From CAZUZD01 sp964624465 (GTDB lineage: Bacteria; Planctomycetota; Planctomycetia; Isosphaerales; Isosphaeraceae): a stretch of DNA of 25,178 nucleotides. Both the position numbers and the translations under genes were made by a program. The notes below the pieces were generated by a model that worked only from the letters and a program-made list of their open reading frames with translations, was not told the origin of the DNA and made no database searches. This document shows positions 1-8,142 of this stretch, one piece after another (positions within the stretch are counted from its first letter, which is position 1; each line of letters starts with the position of its first letter). The stretch lies in NCBI GenBank assembly GCA_964624465.1, contig CAZUZD010000054.1, positions 1 to 25,178 of the forward strand, written 5' to 3'.

Positions 1-2532
1 GCGCACCGGCACTTCCGGGCCACCGAGATCCTCTCGTCCGATAACTGCCGCGGGCTGGTCGCCGACGACGAGAACGATCAGTCGGCCACGGTCGACGCCT
101 TCGAGGTGCTGCGGTTCGTCGCCGGCAAGCGGCTGGAGCGCGGGCGCCTCACGGTCATCGACGCCACCAACGTGCAGCCCGAGGCGCGTCGGCCGCTGGT
201 CGAACTGGCGGGCCGGTACCACTGCCTCCCGGTGGCGATCGTGCTCGACCTGCCCGAGCGGGTCTGCCACGAGCGGAACGCCGCGCGCCCCGACCGCGCC
301 TTCGGGCCGCACGTCATCCGCAACCAGACGTCGCAGCTCCGGCGTTCGCTCCGCAACCTGCGGCGCGAGGGGTTCCGGCAGATCTCCGTACTGACCTCGC
401 CCGAGGCCGTCGAGGCAGCCACCATCGAACGGGTGCCGCTCTGGAACGACCGCACACACGAGCGTGGACCGTTCGACTTCATCGGCGACGTGCACGGCTG
501 CTGCGACGAGCTGGAGGCGCTGCTGGAGCGGCTCGGCTATGTCCCGAACCCGGCCGGGTCCGACGGCTGGCTCCAGGCCACGCCCGTGTTCCGGCACCCG
601 GACGGCCGCAAGGCGGTCTTCGTGGGCGACCTGGTCGATCGCGGACCTCGGGTGCTGGACACGGTGCGCCTGGTGGCCGCGATGGTGGCCGCGGGCGCGG
701 CGCTCTGCGTGCCGGGCAACCACGACGTGAAGTTCGTGAAGGCCCTCCGCGGCAAGGCGGTGCAGATCACGCACGGCCTGGCCGAGTCGCTGGCCGAGGT
801 CGAGGCCCTGCCGGCCGAGAGCCGCGACGCGACCCGAGAGGCCCTGGCCGGGTTCCTGGACAGTCTGGTCAGTCACTACGTGCTCGATGAGGGCCGCATC
901 GTGGTCGCTCACGCCGGCCTGAAGCAGTCGATGCAGGGGCGCGGCTCGGCCCGGGTGCGCGACTTCGCTCTGTACGGCGAGACGACGGGCGAGACGGATG
1001 AGTTCGGGCTACCGGTGCGGCACAACTGGGCGGCCGATTATCGCGGCCCGGCGCTGGTCGTGTACGGCCACACGCCGGTTCCCGACTCCGAGTGGCTCAA
1101 CGGCACGATCGACATCGACACGGGCTGCGTCTTCGGCGGCCGGCTGACGGCGCTGCGGTACCCCGAGCGCGAGCTGGTTGCCGTGCCCGCGGCGCGGACG
1201 TACTGCGTGCCGGCGCGGCCGTTCCTGGTTGCGGATTCCATGGCCCCCGGAGTCTCGGCGCAGCAGGCGCACGACGCGATGCTCGACGCCGAGGACGTAC
1301 TCGGCAAGCGGATCGTGCCGACCCGGCTGCGGGGCAACGTGACGATCCGCGAGGAGAATGCGGCGGCGGCGCTGGAGGTGATGAGCCGGTTCGCGGCCGA
1401 CCCGCGCTGGCTGATCTACCTGCCGCCGACGATGTCGCCCTGCGCCACCAGCCGCGAGCCCGGCCTGCTGGAGCACCCCGCCGAGGCGTTCGCCTACTAC
1501 CGCGCCGAGGGCGTGCCGCAGGTGGTCTGCGAGGAGAAGCACATGGGCTCGCGCGCCGTGGTCGTCGCCGGCCGCGACGCCGCCGCCGCGCACGAGCGGT
1601 TCGGCGTGACCACGGGCGAGTGCGGCGCGGTGGTCACCCGCACCGGCCGGCTGTTCTTCCGCGAGCCGGAGCTGGAGGGCGCGTTCCTCGATCGGGTGCG
1701 AGCGGCACTCACGGCGGCGGACGTCTGGACCGAGCTGGACACGACCTGGGTGTGCCTCGACTGCGAGCTGATGCCCTGGTCGGCCAAGGCGCAGGAGCTG
1801 CTGCGGAGCCAGTACGCCGCCGTCGGATCGGCCGGCACCGCCGCCCTGCCCCGCGCCGTCGAGGCCCTGGCCGCCGCCGGCTCCCGCCTCACCGGCGACG
1901 AGCAGGCGCGGCTGACCGGACTGCTGGACCGTTCCGCGCAGCGCGCCGACGAAATCGGCCGATTCGTGGCCGCCTATCGCCGATACTGCTGGCCGGTGCA
2001 GTCGCTCGACGACCTCAAGCTGGCCCCGTTTCACCTGCTCGCCAGCGAGGGCCGCGTGCACACCGACCGCGACCACCTCTGGCACATGCAGACTCTCGCC
2101 CGCATCTGCGAGGCCGACCCTGCGCTCCTGCTGGCGACGCGGCACCGGGTGGTCGATCTCTCGGATCCGGCCGCCCAGGAGTCGGCCGTGGCCTGGTGGA
2201 CCGAGCACACCGAGGGCGGCGGCGAGGGCATGGTCGTCAAGCCGCTGACGTTCGTGCATCGCGGCCCGCGCGGGCTGAGCCAGCCGGCGGTCAAGGTGCG
2301 GGGGCGCGAGTACCTGCGCATCATCTACGGCCCGGACTACACGAGCCCCGAGCATCTCGATCGACTGCGGTCCCGTGGCCTCGGCCGCAAGCGGAACCTG
2401 GCGCTCGGCGAGTTCGCCCTCGGCCTCGAAGGCCTGGAACGGTTCGGCCGCCGCGAGCCCCTGCGCCGGGTGCACGAGTGCGTCTTCGGCGTCCTCGCCC
2501 TGGAGAGCGAGCCGGTCGACCCCAGGCTGTAG
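1..2532 (+). CDS. pnkp: Polynucleotide kinase-phosphatase-ligase Pnkp, 5'-truncated by window edge
   Basis: Bacterial Pnkp repairs broken RNA: it phosphorylates 5'-OH ends, removes 2',3'-cyclic phosphate or 3'-phosphate, and carries a ligase-type adenylyltransferase module that works with Hen1. The frame is open from base 1 and gives 843 residues in the window. By comparison with the roughly 870-residue Clostridium thermocellum enzyme, only about 25 N-terminal residues, including the P-loop, are missing. The kinase remainder begins with the Asp of the SSD motif at about residue 14 and DATN near residue 55. The metallophosphoesterase domain follows, with GDVHG (from base 484), GDLVDRG, GNHD and GHTP. 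The adenylyltransferase domain has EKHMGSR, whose candidate nucleotidyl Lys codon is 1537-1539, then GEGMVVKP and VKVRGREY. All three catalytic modules look intact. A hen1 gene, the usual partner, would have to lie upstream; the downstream neighbour converges and is unrelated. Confidence 0.96.
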   Translation, partial: AHRHFRATEILSSDNCRGLVADDENDQSATVDAFEVLRFVAGKRLERGRLTVIDATNVQPEARRPLVELAGRYHCLPVAIVLDLPERVCHERNAARPDRAFGPHVIRNQTSQLRRSLRNLRREGFRQISVLTSPEAVEAATIERVPLWNDRTHERGPFDFIGDVHGCCDELEALLERLGYVPNPAGSDGWLQATPVFRHPDGRKAVFVGDLVDRGPRVLDTVRLVAAMVAAGAALCVPGNHDVKFVKALRGKAVQITHGLAESLAEVEALPAESRDATREALAGFLDSLVSHYVLDEGRIVVAHAGLKQSMQGRGSARVRDFALYGETTGETDEFGLPVRHNWAADYRGPALVVYGHTPVPDSEWLNGTIDIDTGCVFGGRLTALRYPERELVAVPAARTYCVPARPFLVADSMAPGVSAQQAHDAMLDAEDVLGKRIVPTRLRGNVTIREENAAAALEVMSRFAADPRWLIYLPPTMSPCATSREPGLLEHPAEAFAYYRAEGVPQVVCEEKHMGSRAVVVAGRDAAAAHERFGVTTGECGAVVTRTGRLFFREPELEGAFLDRVRAALTAADVWTELDTTWVCLDCELMPWSAKAQELLRSQYAAVGSAGTAALPRAVEALAAAGSRLTGDEQARLTGLLDRSAQRADEIGRFVAAYRRYCWPVQSLDDLKLAPFHLLASEGRVHTDRDHLWHMQTLARICEADPALLLATRHRVVDLSDPAAQESAVAWWTEHTEGGGEGMVVKPLTFVHRGPRGLSQPAVKVRGREYLRIIYGPDYTSPEHLDRLRSRGLGRKRNLALGEFALGLEGLERFGRREPLRRVHECVFGVLALESEPVDPRL

Positions 2533-2550
2533 GCCACACCGGGCGGACGT

Positions 2551-2615
2551 CGCCTCCTCGCCCGGTCGCGAGCTTCTGCCGTGGGACGGAATCGTGCTGC
2601 GACCGAGGCGAGGCG
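2551..2615. terminator. Imperfect hairpin between convergent genes, possible bidirectional terminator
   Basis: The 109-base gap between the convergent pnkp and DUF4832 genes holds paired arms: CGCCTC with GAGGCG outside and CGGTCGC with GCGACCG inside, separated by a small internal loop. The apical loop is about 29 bases. There is no T tract, so termination is a guess from position and pairing. Confidence 0.3.
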
Positions 2616-2641
2616 ATTGATTCGATCGGGGGAGACGACGG

Positions 2642-4024
2642 TCAGTCGATCGAGACGGTGCCGAGAGTCAGCCAGCCGGGCAGGTCGGCGTCCTGGGCGG
2701 CGTTGGCGAACTTGAGCGGGTGACCACCGGGCAGACGGTTCGGAACCCGGAGCGCGAGACGATAGGCACCGGGTTTCAGGCCCGCCAGGTCGATGGATTC
2801 GTCCCAGACCCGCGCCGGCGCGTCGGGAAGCAGGCCGAGGAGCCCGCCTGTCACGGGGACGCTCCGCACCACCTGGCCCGCCTGGATCAGGCCCAGCTCG
2901 GGCCTCCAGTCGTAGTAGAAGGGCGCCACCCCGCGGTTCTCCACCTCGACCCGCACGGGCAGCTTGCCGTCGGCGATGCGACCGAGCGTGACGGCGGGAA
3001 TGTGGAACTCGTACCCCATCCTCCGGACCCAGGCCTCGGCCCGACGGATCCGGTCGGCTGTCGCCCGCGATTCGAACAGGCCGCTGTCCATCAACCAGGT
3101 GGCGTGGGTCACGGCCACGCAGCGCTGGAAGTCCTGGATCGCCGCGACGCCTGGCGGATCGTCGAAGACCTTGCCCCAGGCTTCCGGGCGGATCTCGCCA
3201 CCGATCGGGTGCGTCTTCCAGCGGTCGACCGCCTCCGGCCCGGCGGCCTTGAGCGCGGGGACGAAGTACCAATCGTCCTGCTTGCGGCCGGTGTCGAGCG
3301 TGGCCCAGGCAAACGAGTCGTCGTGGTAGCCGAACGGCCGCCGCGCGGTCGGGGTCTTGCCGGGTGTCGTTGGGCCGGCCGGGTAGCGGAGCAGCACCGG
3401 AGTGACCCGGAACGCGGCCTCGTAAGCGGTCAACACCTCGGCCTGCACCGTCTCGCTGGCGAAGAGTTGCGGGCGGGGGTAGGTGTGCCACTCGCCCCAG
3501 GTGCCCAGCAGCCCGGCGGTGAGGAACCCCAGCCTCGGGTCGCCGTCATACTTGCGTCCGAAGGCGGCGATGAACTGGCGGAGCGAGGCCCGCAGGTGCG
3601 CATCCTCGTAGTCGGGAGTCTCGATGGGCGCCGGCGGGAAGGGCTGCGTCTCGGTGTACAGCCACTTGTGCACCGTCAGGCCGTCCTGGATCAAGAACTC
3701 GGGGATGACGCCGGTCCGACCCGGGTACTCCAGGTAGATGCGCACGACCGCCTGATGACCGCGGCCGGCGATCCGATCGAGCATCCGCTCCAGCGGCGCC
3801 CAGTCGAACTGGTCGTAGCCCTTCACCAGGGCCGAGTACGGCAGATAGTTGAACTCCATCGAGTGCGGGAACCGCGCCCGGACGTCCCCCTCATACGGCA
3901 CCAGGCCCTTCAGCGGGTTGTCGACGGGGGCCGGCGCGTACGTCAGCTCCAGACGATCCTGGCCGATTGCCGGAACCACGACCGTCGCCAGCATGACGAT
4001 CAGAGCGAGCCGTGAGAAACGCAT
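2642..4024 (-). CDS. Secreted DUF4874/DUF4832 domain protein
   Basis: A 460-residue exported protein. An N-terminal signal peptide (residues 1 to about 21, ending VVPAIG) precedes a segment with NPLKGLVPY at 36-44 and the FNYLPYS stretch near 58-64, which I associate with DUF4874. This is followed by a DUF4832-type second half. The motif GTWGEWH (174-180) with Glu178 resembles the barrel-end acidic motifs of glycoside-hydrolase-like TIM barrels. The C-terminal 100 residues look like a beta-sandwich (VRVEVENRGVAPFY). The start is an ATG preceded by GAGG with 7-base spacing. Function is unknown; action on a polysaccharide outside the cytoplasm is a plausible but unproven reading. It is 182 bases downstream of the transporter gene on the same strand and may be transcribed with it. 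Confidence 0.85.
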   Translation of the reverse strand: MRFSRLALIVMLATVVVPAIGQDRLELTYAPAPVDNPLKGLVPYEGDVRARFPHSMEFNYLPYSALVKGYDQFDWAPLERMLDRIAGRGHQAVVRIYLEYPGRTGVIPEFLIQDGLTVHKWLYTETQPFPPAPIETPDYEDAHLRASLRQFIAAFGRKYDGDPRLGFLTAGLLGTWGEWHTYPRPQLFASETVQAEVLTAYEAAFRVTPVLLRYPAGPTTPGKTPTARRPFGYHDDSFAWATLDTGRKQDDWYFVPALKAAGPEAVDRWKTHPIGGEIRPEAWGKVFDDPPGVAAIQDFQRCVAVTHATWLMDSGLFESRATADRIRRAEAWVRRMGYEFHIPAVTLGRIADGKLPVRVEVENRGVAPFYYDWRPELGLIQAGQVVRSVPVTGGLLGLLPDAPARVWDESIDLAGLKPGAYRLALRVPNRLPGGHPLKFANAAQDADLPGWLTLGTVSID

Positions 4025-4206
4025 CGCAGAGCCTCGGGCGCCGGGAGCGCCGGTGGTTGGGGATCAAGTTTCGGGTGGGGTCGGTCCACTGGTTTCAAGA
4101 TCGCGGCCGGTTCCGGTCCAGAATCGCCCTGGATTCTGTCCGATCGACCAGACGCTGGCCAGTGAGGTCACGCCCCGACCACACCCAGCGCCTCCCCGGG
4201 CGGCTC

Positions 4207-5448
4207 TCAACCGGGCCAGAGGATCGGGCGGGCCAGGCCGACAAGGGCGCCCGCGCCGATCAGCCAGACGGAGTTCAGGCGGGCAAACCGCATCAACAGC
4301 AGGCCGCTGCCGATGGCCAGACTGATGGCGAACGGATCGACCAGTGTCGAGCGGGCGAGCTCGAACAGGACGACGGCCATGAGGGCGAGCGAGGCGGCGT
4401 TGACGCCGTCGAGAAAGGCGCCGGCCAGCGGTGAGCGTCGGAGCACGGGGATCAGCGGGCCGCTGATGGCGACGAAGACGAACGCGGGCAGGAAGATCCC
4501 CAGCGTGGCCAGACCCGCACCAGGCAGTCCGCCCAGGACGTAGCCGATGAACGTGGCGGTGGTGAAGACCGGGCCAGGGGTCACCTGGCCCACCGCGATG
4601 GCGTCGAGAAGCTGGCGGTCGCTGAGCCAGCCCCAGCGCTCGACCAGGTCGGCGCGGAGGAACGCCAGCAGCACGTAGCCACTTCCGAAGAGCACCGAGC
4701 CCACCTTCAGGAAGAACCCGAACAGCGACCAGAGCCCGAACGGCACCGCCGTCGTCGCCGCAGCCACGCTCGCACCGGCCCCCACCACGGCGCCCAGGGC
4801 GGGGCGAACCGGACGGGTGGCCAGCGCCCCGGCCAGGCACGCAACGCCCGGCGCCGTCGTCCCCGGTGGCCGGCGGGCCAGCGCCAGCACCGCCATGCCG
4901 AGCACGCCCGCACCCAGGAGGACGAGCAGCTCGTGGGCGCCCGCGACGAGCAGACCGACGCTGGCCAGCGCCACGCCGAGCGTCACCGGCCGACCGAGCG
5001 CGGTCCGGGCCAGCCGGATCAGGGCCTGGGCGACGATCGCGAGGATCACCGGCTTGACCCCGGCCAGCAGCGCGGCCGCCTCGGGACGGGTCCCGTACCG
5101 GACATACGCGATGGCGCAGGCGAGCACGATCAGCGCCGCCGGCGCGATGAAGCAGGTGCCGGCCACGATCAGCCCCGCCCACCGGGCCCGCTGCCAGCCG
5201 ATGTGGATCGCCAGCTCGGTCGAGTTCGGGCCGGGGATCAGATTCGTGGCGCCGAGCAGATCAAGGAACTCGGCCGAGCGGAGCCAGCCCCGGCGCCGGA
5301 CGACCTCGTACTCCATCAATGCGATGTGGGCGGCCGGCCCGCCGAATGAGGTCGCCCCCAGCCGGAGGAACAGGCCGGCCAGCGCGAGCAGCTCGGCGCG
5401 ATTGTGATGCGGGGCCGACGGCGCCGACCCGGAACGCTCGAACTCCAT
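4207..5448 (-). CDS. chrA: ChrA-family chromate transporter
   Basis: An inner-membrane protein of 413 residues, the size of the long (two-domain, duplicated) CHR proteins that export chromate. Each half has the family pattern: FLRLGATSFGGPAAHIA with NLIPGPNSTELAIHIG in the first half, and FLKVGSVLFGSGYVLLAFL with AVGQVTPGPVFTTATFIGY in the second. About ten hydrophobic segments are visible. I chose the ATG at 5446-5448, which has AGGGGG about 8 bases upstream. An in-frame GTG at 5488-5490 would add 14 charged residues not typical of the family. No ChrB-like regulator or reductase is adjacent. Chromate is the family substrate; nothing here proves it for this copy. Confidence 0.92.
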   Translation of the reverse strand: MEFERSGSAPSAPHHNRAELLALAGLFLRLGATSFGGPAAHIALMEYEVVRRRGWLRSAEFLDLLGATNLIPGPNSTELAIHIGWQRARWAGLIVAGTCFIAPAALIVLACAIAYVRYGTRPEAAALLAGVKPVILAIVAQALIRLARTALGRPVTLGVALASVGLLVAGAHELLVLLGAGVLGMAVLALARRPPGTTAPGVACLAGALATRPVRPALGAVVGAGASVAAATTAVPFGLWSLFGFFLKVGSVLFGSGYVLLAFLRADLVERWGWLSDRQLLDAIAVGQVTPGPVFTTATFIGYVLGGLPGAGLATLGIFLPAFVFVAISGPLIPVLRRSPLAGAFLDGVNAASLALMAVVLFELARSTLVDPFAISLAIGSGLLLMRFARLNSVWLIGAGALVGLARPILWPG

Positions 5449-5656
5449 CCGACGGCCCCCCTGGCGACGCACGTGATCGGCCGCCATCACCCACGACCCG
5501 CCCGTTGCCGCCCCATGCTAGGCACTCGAACACCGACCGACGAGGCCCTTGGCCCGGCCAGCCGATGATGGTGGGAGGTGGCACACGGCGGCCTTGCGGC
5601 GAGTGACGCGAGATCGCACCATCGGGAGAGCGAATCCCGGGGATCGAGGACCGACC

Positions 5657-6400
5657 ATGACGCGGAACAATCGGATCGGACGCTGGCGGTGGACGGTGGT
5701 CCTCCTCGCGGGGGTGCTGGTGAGCTTCGCACCGATCGACGCCGGGGCGATGGCGGACGAGGGCCGGACGGTGCGGGGGCGAGTGACCTACGACGGCCCG
5801 ATCCCGGAGCCGATCCCCGTGCCCGAGGCGGCGAGCAGCCGGCCGGTGCTGGAGGTCGAGGCCCGGACCAAGGGACTGCGGGGGGTGGTCGTGTGGCTCG
5901 ATGGGGCACCGGCGCCGGCGGGCTGGGCCGGGCGGAGCCGCGAGGCGGAACCGGTCGTGGTCGACCAGCAGAACTTCGAGTTCCTGCCGCATGTCATCGC
6001 CGTGGCGGCGGGCCGGCCGGTCGAGTTCCGCAACAGCGATACCGCCAACCACGGCGTGAGCGCGGGGGCCCTGGACGCGGGCAACCGGTTCAACGTCGTC
6101 ACGCCGGCCGGCGGCGCGCACACGCATCGGTTCACCGCGGCGCGGACACCGATCGCCATCGGCTGCCCGATCCACCCGTCGATGGCCGCCTGGGTCTTCG
6201 CGTTCGACCACCCGCACTTCGCCGTGACCGACGAGCGTGGCGAGTTCTCCCTCGCCGAGGTACCGCCGGGGTCGTACACCCTCCAGGTCCGCCAGCCCGA
6301 CGGCGGCTTCCGGCAGAGCCGGCCGCTGACCGTGGGCGCCGACGCTCCGGAACCGCTCGAGATCCCGTTCCATGCCGGCGATCTCAAGGGGGCGCGGTGA
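5657..6400 (+). CDS. Secreted cupredoxin (plastocyanin-like) protein with carboxypeptidase-regulatory-like segment
   Basis: A 247-residue exported protein. A basic N-terminus and hydrophobic core (about 13-25) end near AMA at 31-33, a likely signal peptidase site. A VRGRVTYDG strand begins the mature region. The central domain (about 98-184) is plastocyanin-like: NFEFLPHVIAVAAGRPVEF leads to His132 in NHGV, and the C-terminal copper-ligand loop gives Cys170, His173 and Met176 (GCPIHPSM). This is a complete type 1 copper ligand set. Residues 186-213 (FAVTDERGEFSLAEVPPG and onward) look like a carboxypeptidase-regulatory/transthyretin-type beta segment. The start is an ATG with GAGGA 6 bases upstream; a longer frame to 5549 lacks this. 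It is likely a periplasmic electron carrier or copper-binding protein; its partner is not in the window. Confidence 0.82.
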   Translation: MTRNNRIGRWRWTVVLLAGVLVSFAPIDAGAMADEGRTVRGRVTYDGPIPEPIPVPEAASSRPVLEVEARTKGLRGVVVWLDGAPAPAGWAGRSREAEPVVVDQQNFEFLPHVIAVAAGRPVEFRNSDTANHGVSAGALDAGNRFNVVTPAGGAHTHRFTAARTPIAIGCPIHPSMAAWVFAFDHPHFAVTDERGEFSLAEVPPGSYTLQVRQPDGGFRQSRPLTVGADAPEPLEIPFHAGDLKGAR

Positions 6401-6425
6401 GCCTGGCCACTGCGGCCCGCGTGGG

Positions 6426-6695
6426 TCAGCGGCGGTCCATGGCGAAGGTGGACTGCCAGTCGGGGTCGTAGGCGAGCGAGAACAGGGTCTGGATCGCCTC
6501 GGCGCGGCCGGGCTCGGCCACGACCAGGGCCTCCAGGGCGCGCTGGATCAGCCCCAGGCGGCGGTCTCCTGCCACCTCGGGGCGGTGGGGGGCGCGGTCG
6601 AGGCGGTCGAGGGCGGCGGCCACCTCGAGGATCCGGGCCCGGATCTCCAGGAAGTCGCGGTCGAGCACCGCGGGGGCCGGTCGAAGTGCGGACAT
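6426..6695 (-). CDS. Small uncharacterised protein (89 aa), planctomycete-type
   Basis: An 89-residue acidic, Leu/Ala-rich, probably all-helical protein. It opens with a segment containing DRDFLEIRARILEVAAALDR and closes with an aromatic, acidic tail (LFSLAYDPDWQ). I recall similar small proteins of unknown function in planctomycete genomes, but I cannot name a domain. The ATG at 6693-6695 is preferred because GGAG lies 11 bases upstream. The frame extends further upstream, but that part overlaps the promoter region of the opposite gene and has an unprotein-like composition. No membrane segment or signal peptide is present. It converges on the cupredoxin gene with only 25 bases between them and faces away from the secreted repeat protein at 6947. 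Confidence 0.68.
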   Translation of the reverse strand: MSALRPAPAVLDRDFLEIRARILEVAAALDRLDRAPHRPEVAGDRRLGLIQRALEALVVAEPGRAEAIQTLFSLAYDPDWQSTFAMDRR

Positions 6696-6829
6696 GGCGG
6701 GCAATTCTCCGTCGCGGGGCCGCCCGAGGCTCGTGCGGCGGTCTCGGCCCCTGCGTCTCATCATGGCACACCAGGACCGCCCGGTCCAAGGGGACCGCCG
6801 CGGCGCCACCCCGTCGGTTGGCCCGGGAA

Positions 6830-6851
6830 TCGCACCCCCGACTTGGTGCGA
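6830..6851. promoter_or_regulatory. Perfect inverted repeat overlapping the -35 box, putative operator
   Basis: TCGCACC (6830-6836) and GGTGCGA (6845-6851) form a perfect 7-base inverted repeat with an 8-base spacer, covering the -35 hexamer of the promoter for the 6947 gene. The same heptamer TCGCACC recurs directly at 6925-6931 and 6940-6946, the last one immediately before the ATG. The regulator, if any, is unknown. Confidence 0.35.
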
Positions 6852-6871
6852 GTTCGGACTCTTGGTAAGAT
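6843..6871 (+). promoter_or_regulatory. Putative sigma70-type promoter for the secreted repeat protein
   Basis: TTGGTG (6843-6848) and TAAGAT (6866-6871) are separated by exactly 17 bases in a locally AT-richer patch. The -35 matches 3 of 6 and the -10 matches 4 of 6 consensus bases. It would give a leader of about 70 bases before the ATG at 6947. The rest of the 6696-6946 gap shows no other coding or RNA feature I can support. Confidence 0.4.
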
Positions 6872-6946
6872 AGTGAAGACGACTCCTGCAGCGGTGGTCA
6901 TGGTTGACCCGGCTCGGGAGCAATTCGCACCCTGGAGAGTCGCACC

Positions 6947-8134
6947 ATGTCGCCGCGAGCCGCGCTGAAGTGCGTCCTGTCGACGGCCCTGGGTCTGAGC
7001 CTGACGGCCCTGCCGGCGCCGGCCGACGAGATCCTCGAAACCGTCTATGTCCCGACCACCACGCTGGTTCCGACGAGCGTGGTCGTGCCGACGACGTCAT
7101 ACGTGACGACCGCCGCCACCATCCCCTCGGCGGTGCTGCCGGGCGTCTATGCCACCAGCTACACCCCGACGGTGAGCTACTCGGTGCTGCGGCCGACCAG
7201 CGTGGTGGTCGAGCCGACGACCTACTCGGTGCTGCGGCCCGCGAGCGTGGTGGTCGAGCCGACGACCTATGTGCTCGAACCCACGGTCTACGAGGCCCCC
7301 CGCCGCTTCGGCGCCCGCCTCCGCCGCCGGGCGAACCGGCCGATCTGGGGCGAGACGGCCTACGTCGCGACCACCCCGACCTACGTCTCGACCACCTACT
7401 GGCCGACCACCACGACGCTCGACGTGCCCGTGCTGGCCCCCACCACGCTGGCTTACGACGACCCCTGTGCCACCACGACCGTCGTCACCCCGGCCCCGGC
7501 CGCTCCGACGGCGCAGTCGGCTCCGCCCGAGAACCACGGGGCGGGCAGCACCGGTGGTGGCGTCAACCCGCCGGCCAATGGCGGGGCCACCCCCGACACC
7601 CGCACCAGCCGGCCGCCGGCGCAGATCAACAGCACGCCGGCCAACGGGGCGCCCGCGTCGCCCGCCCCGGCGGGCTCGACACCGGCCGGCAACACCGGTG
7701 CCGGTGAGCCGGCGTTCGAGTTCCCGCAGACGCCGGCCCCCGAGAAGGCCCCGGCCGAGGGCGGCCTCCAGTCGCCGCCGGCCGACGGCAACGCCTCGCG
7801 GACGGCGTATCGCCCCGCTCCCACCGAGCTGTCCCCGCGTCAGGCCCTGCCGGCGCTGGGGACGATCCGGGGCGAGGTGATCGGCGCCACCACCAAGACG
7901 GCCCAGCCGAACCTCAAGGTCGTCTTCTCCGACGCGCAGCGGACCTACGCCGACAAGCCGGCCACCACCGACCTGTCCGGCCGCTTCGAGGTCGCCCTGC
8001 CCAACGGCGACTGGCTGGTCAACGTCGTCGAGGAGGACGGCAAGCTCACCCCGTATGGCCAGATCACCGCCAGTAACGGCCGCTTCTTCGACGAGCGCGG
8101 CCGTGGGGTCGCGAGCCTGCGGCTCAACCACTGA
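6947..8134 (+). CDS. Secreted Tyr/Val/Thr/Pro-rich repeat protein with carboxypeptidase-regulatory-like C-terminus
   Basis: A 395-residue protein I do not recognise by name. Residues 1-26 are a signal peptide ending APA. Residues 30-185 are made of short strand-like pieces rich in Tyr, Val, Thr and Pro (TSVVVPTTSY, PTTYVLEPTVYE), including two adjacent 15-residue copies of the pattern SVLRP(T/A)SVVVEPTTY. A basic patch RRFGARLRRRANR sits near 122-134. Residues 185-300 are a Pro/Ala/Gly/Asn-rich disordered linker. Residues 305-395 resemble a carboxypeptidase-regulatory-like beta sandwich (GTIRGEVIG, then DLSGRFEVALPNGDWLVNV). The ATG has GGAG 9 bases upstream. The build suggests a surface, wall or matrix protein whose N-terminal part is structural; that role is inference. 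Its own promoter lies upstream and two hairpins follow it, so it is probably monocistronic. Confidence 0.8.
   Translation: MSPRAALKCVLSTALGLSLTALPAPADEILETVYVPTTTLVPTSVVVPTTSYVTTAATIPSAVLPGVYATSYTPTVSYSVLRPTSVVVEPTTYSVLRPASVVVEPTTYVLEPTVYEAPRRFGARLRRRANRPIWGETAYVATTPTYVSTTYWPTTTTLDVPVLAPTTLAYDDPCATTTVVTPAPAAPTAQSAPPENHGAGSTGGGVNPPANGGATPDTRTSRPPAQINSTPANGAPASPAPAGSTPAGNTGAGEPAFEFPQTPAPEKAPAEGGLQSPPADGNASRTAYRPAPTELSPRQALPALGTIRGEVIGATTKTAQPNLKVVFSDAQRTYADKPATTDLSGRFEVALPNGDWLVNVVEEDGKLTPYGQITASNGRFFDERGRGVASLRLNH
7178..7267 (+). repeat. Two tandem 45-bp units inside the secreted repeat protein
   Basis: Units 7178-7222 and 7223-7267 are in frame and differ at 3 of 45 bases by my alignment, each coding for a 15-residue block. 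A degenerate third start follows (TATGTGCTCGAACCC). The near identity points to a recent duplication. Confidence 0.85.
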
Positions 8135-8142
8135 TCGGACCG

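Noticed and set aside
1009..2475. A long minus-strand open frame opposite pnkp.
   Set aside because: It has no recognisable domain and mirrors the codon bias of the ligase domain, whose motifs are intact on the plus strand.
4119..4138. CAGAATC-N6-GATTCTG hairpin after the chrA-type gene.
   Set aside because: It is a perfect 7-bp pairing but lacks a T tract and lies 69 bases from the stop in a gap that may be transcribed into the next gene; not enough to call a terminator.
6820..6870. Possible tRNA or tRNA relic on the minus strand: GGGGG followed by TGCGATTCCC resembles a T-arm, and the plus strand translates to the GNRTPD pattern often produced by antisense tRNA.
   Set aside because: The T-loop has a changed base, the T-stem pairs over only three positions, and no matching acceptor, D-arm or anticodon arm is found at the right distance. 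At most a decayed fragment.
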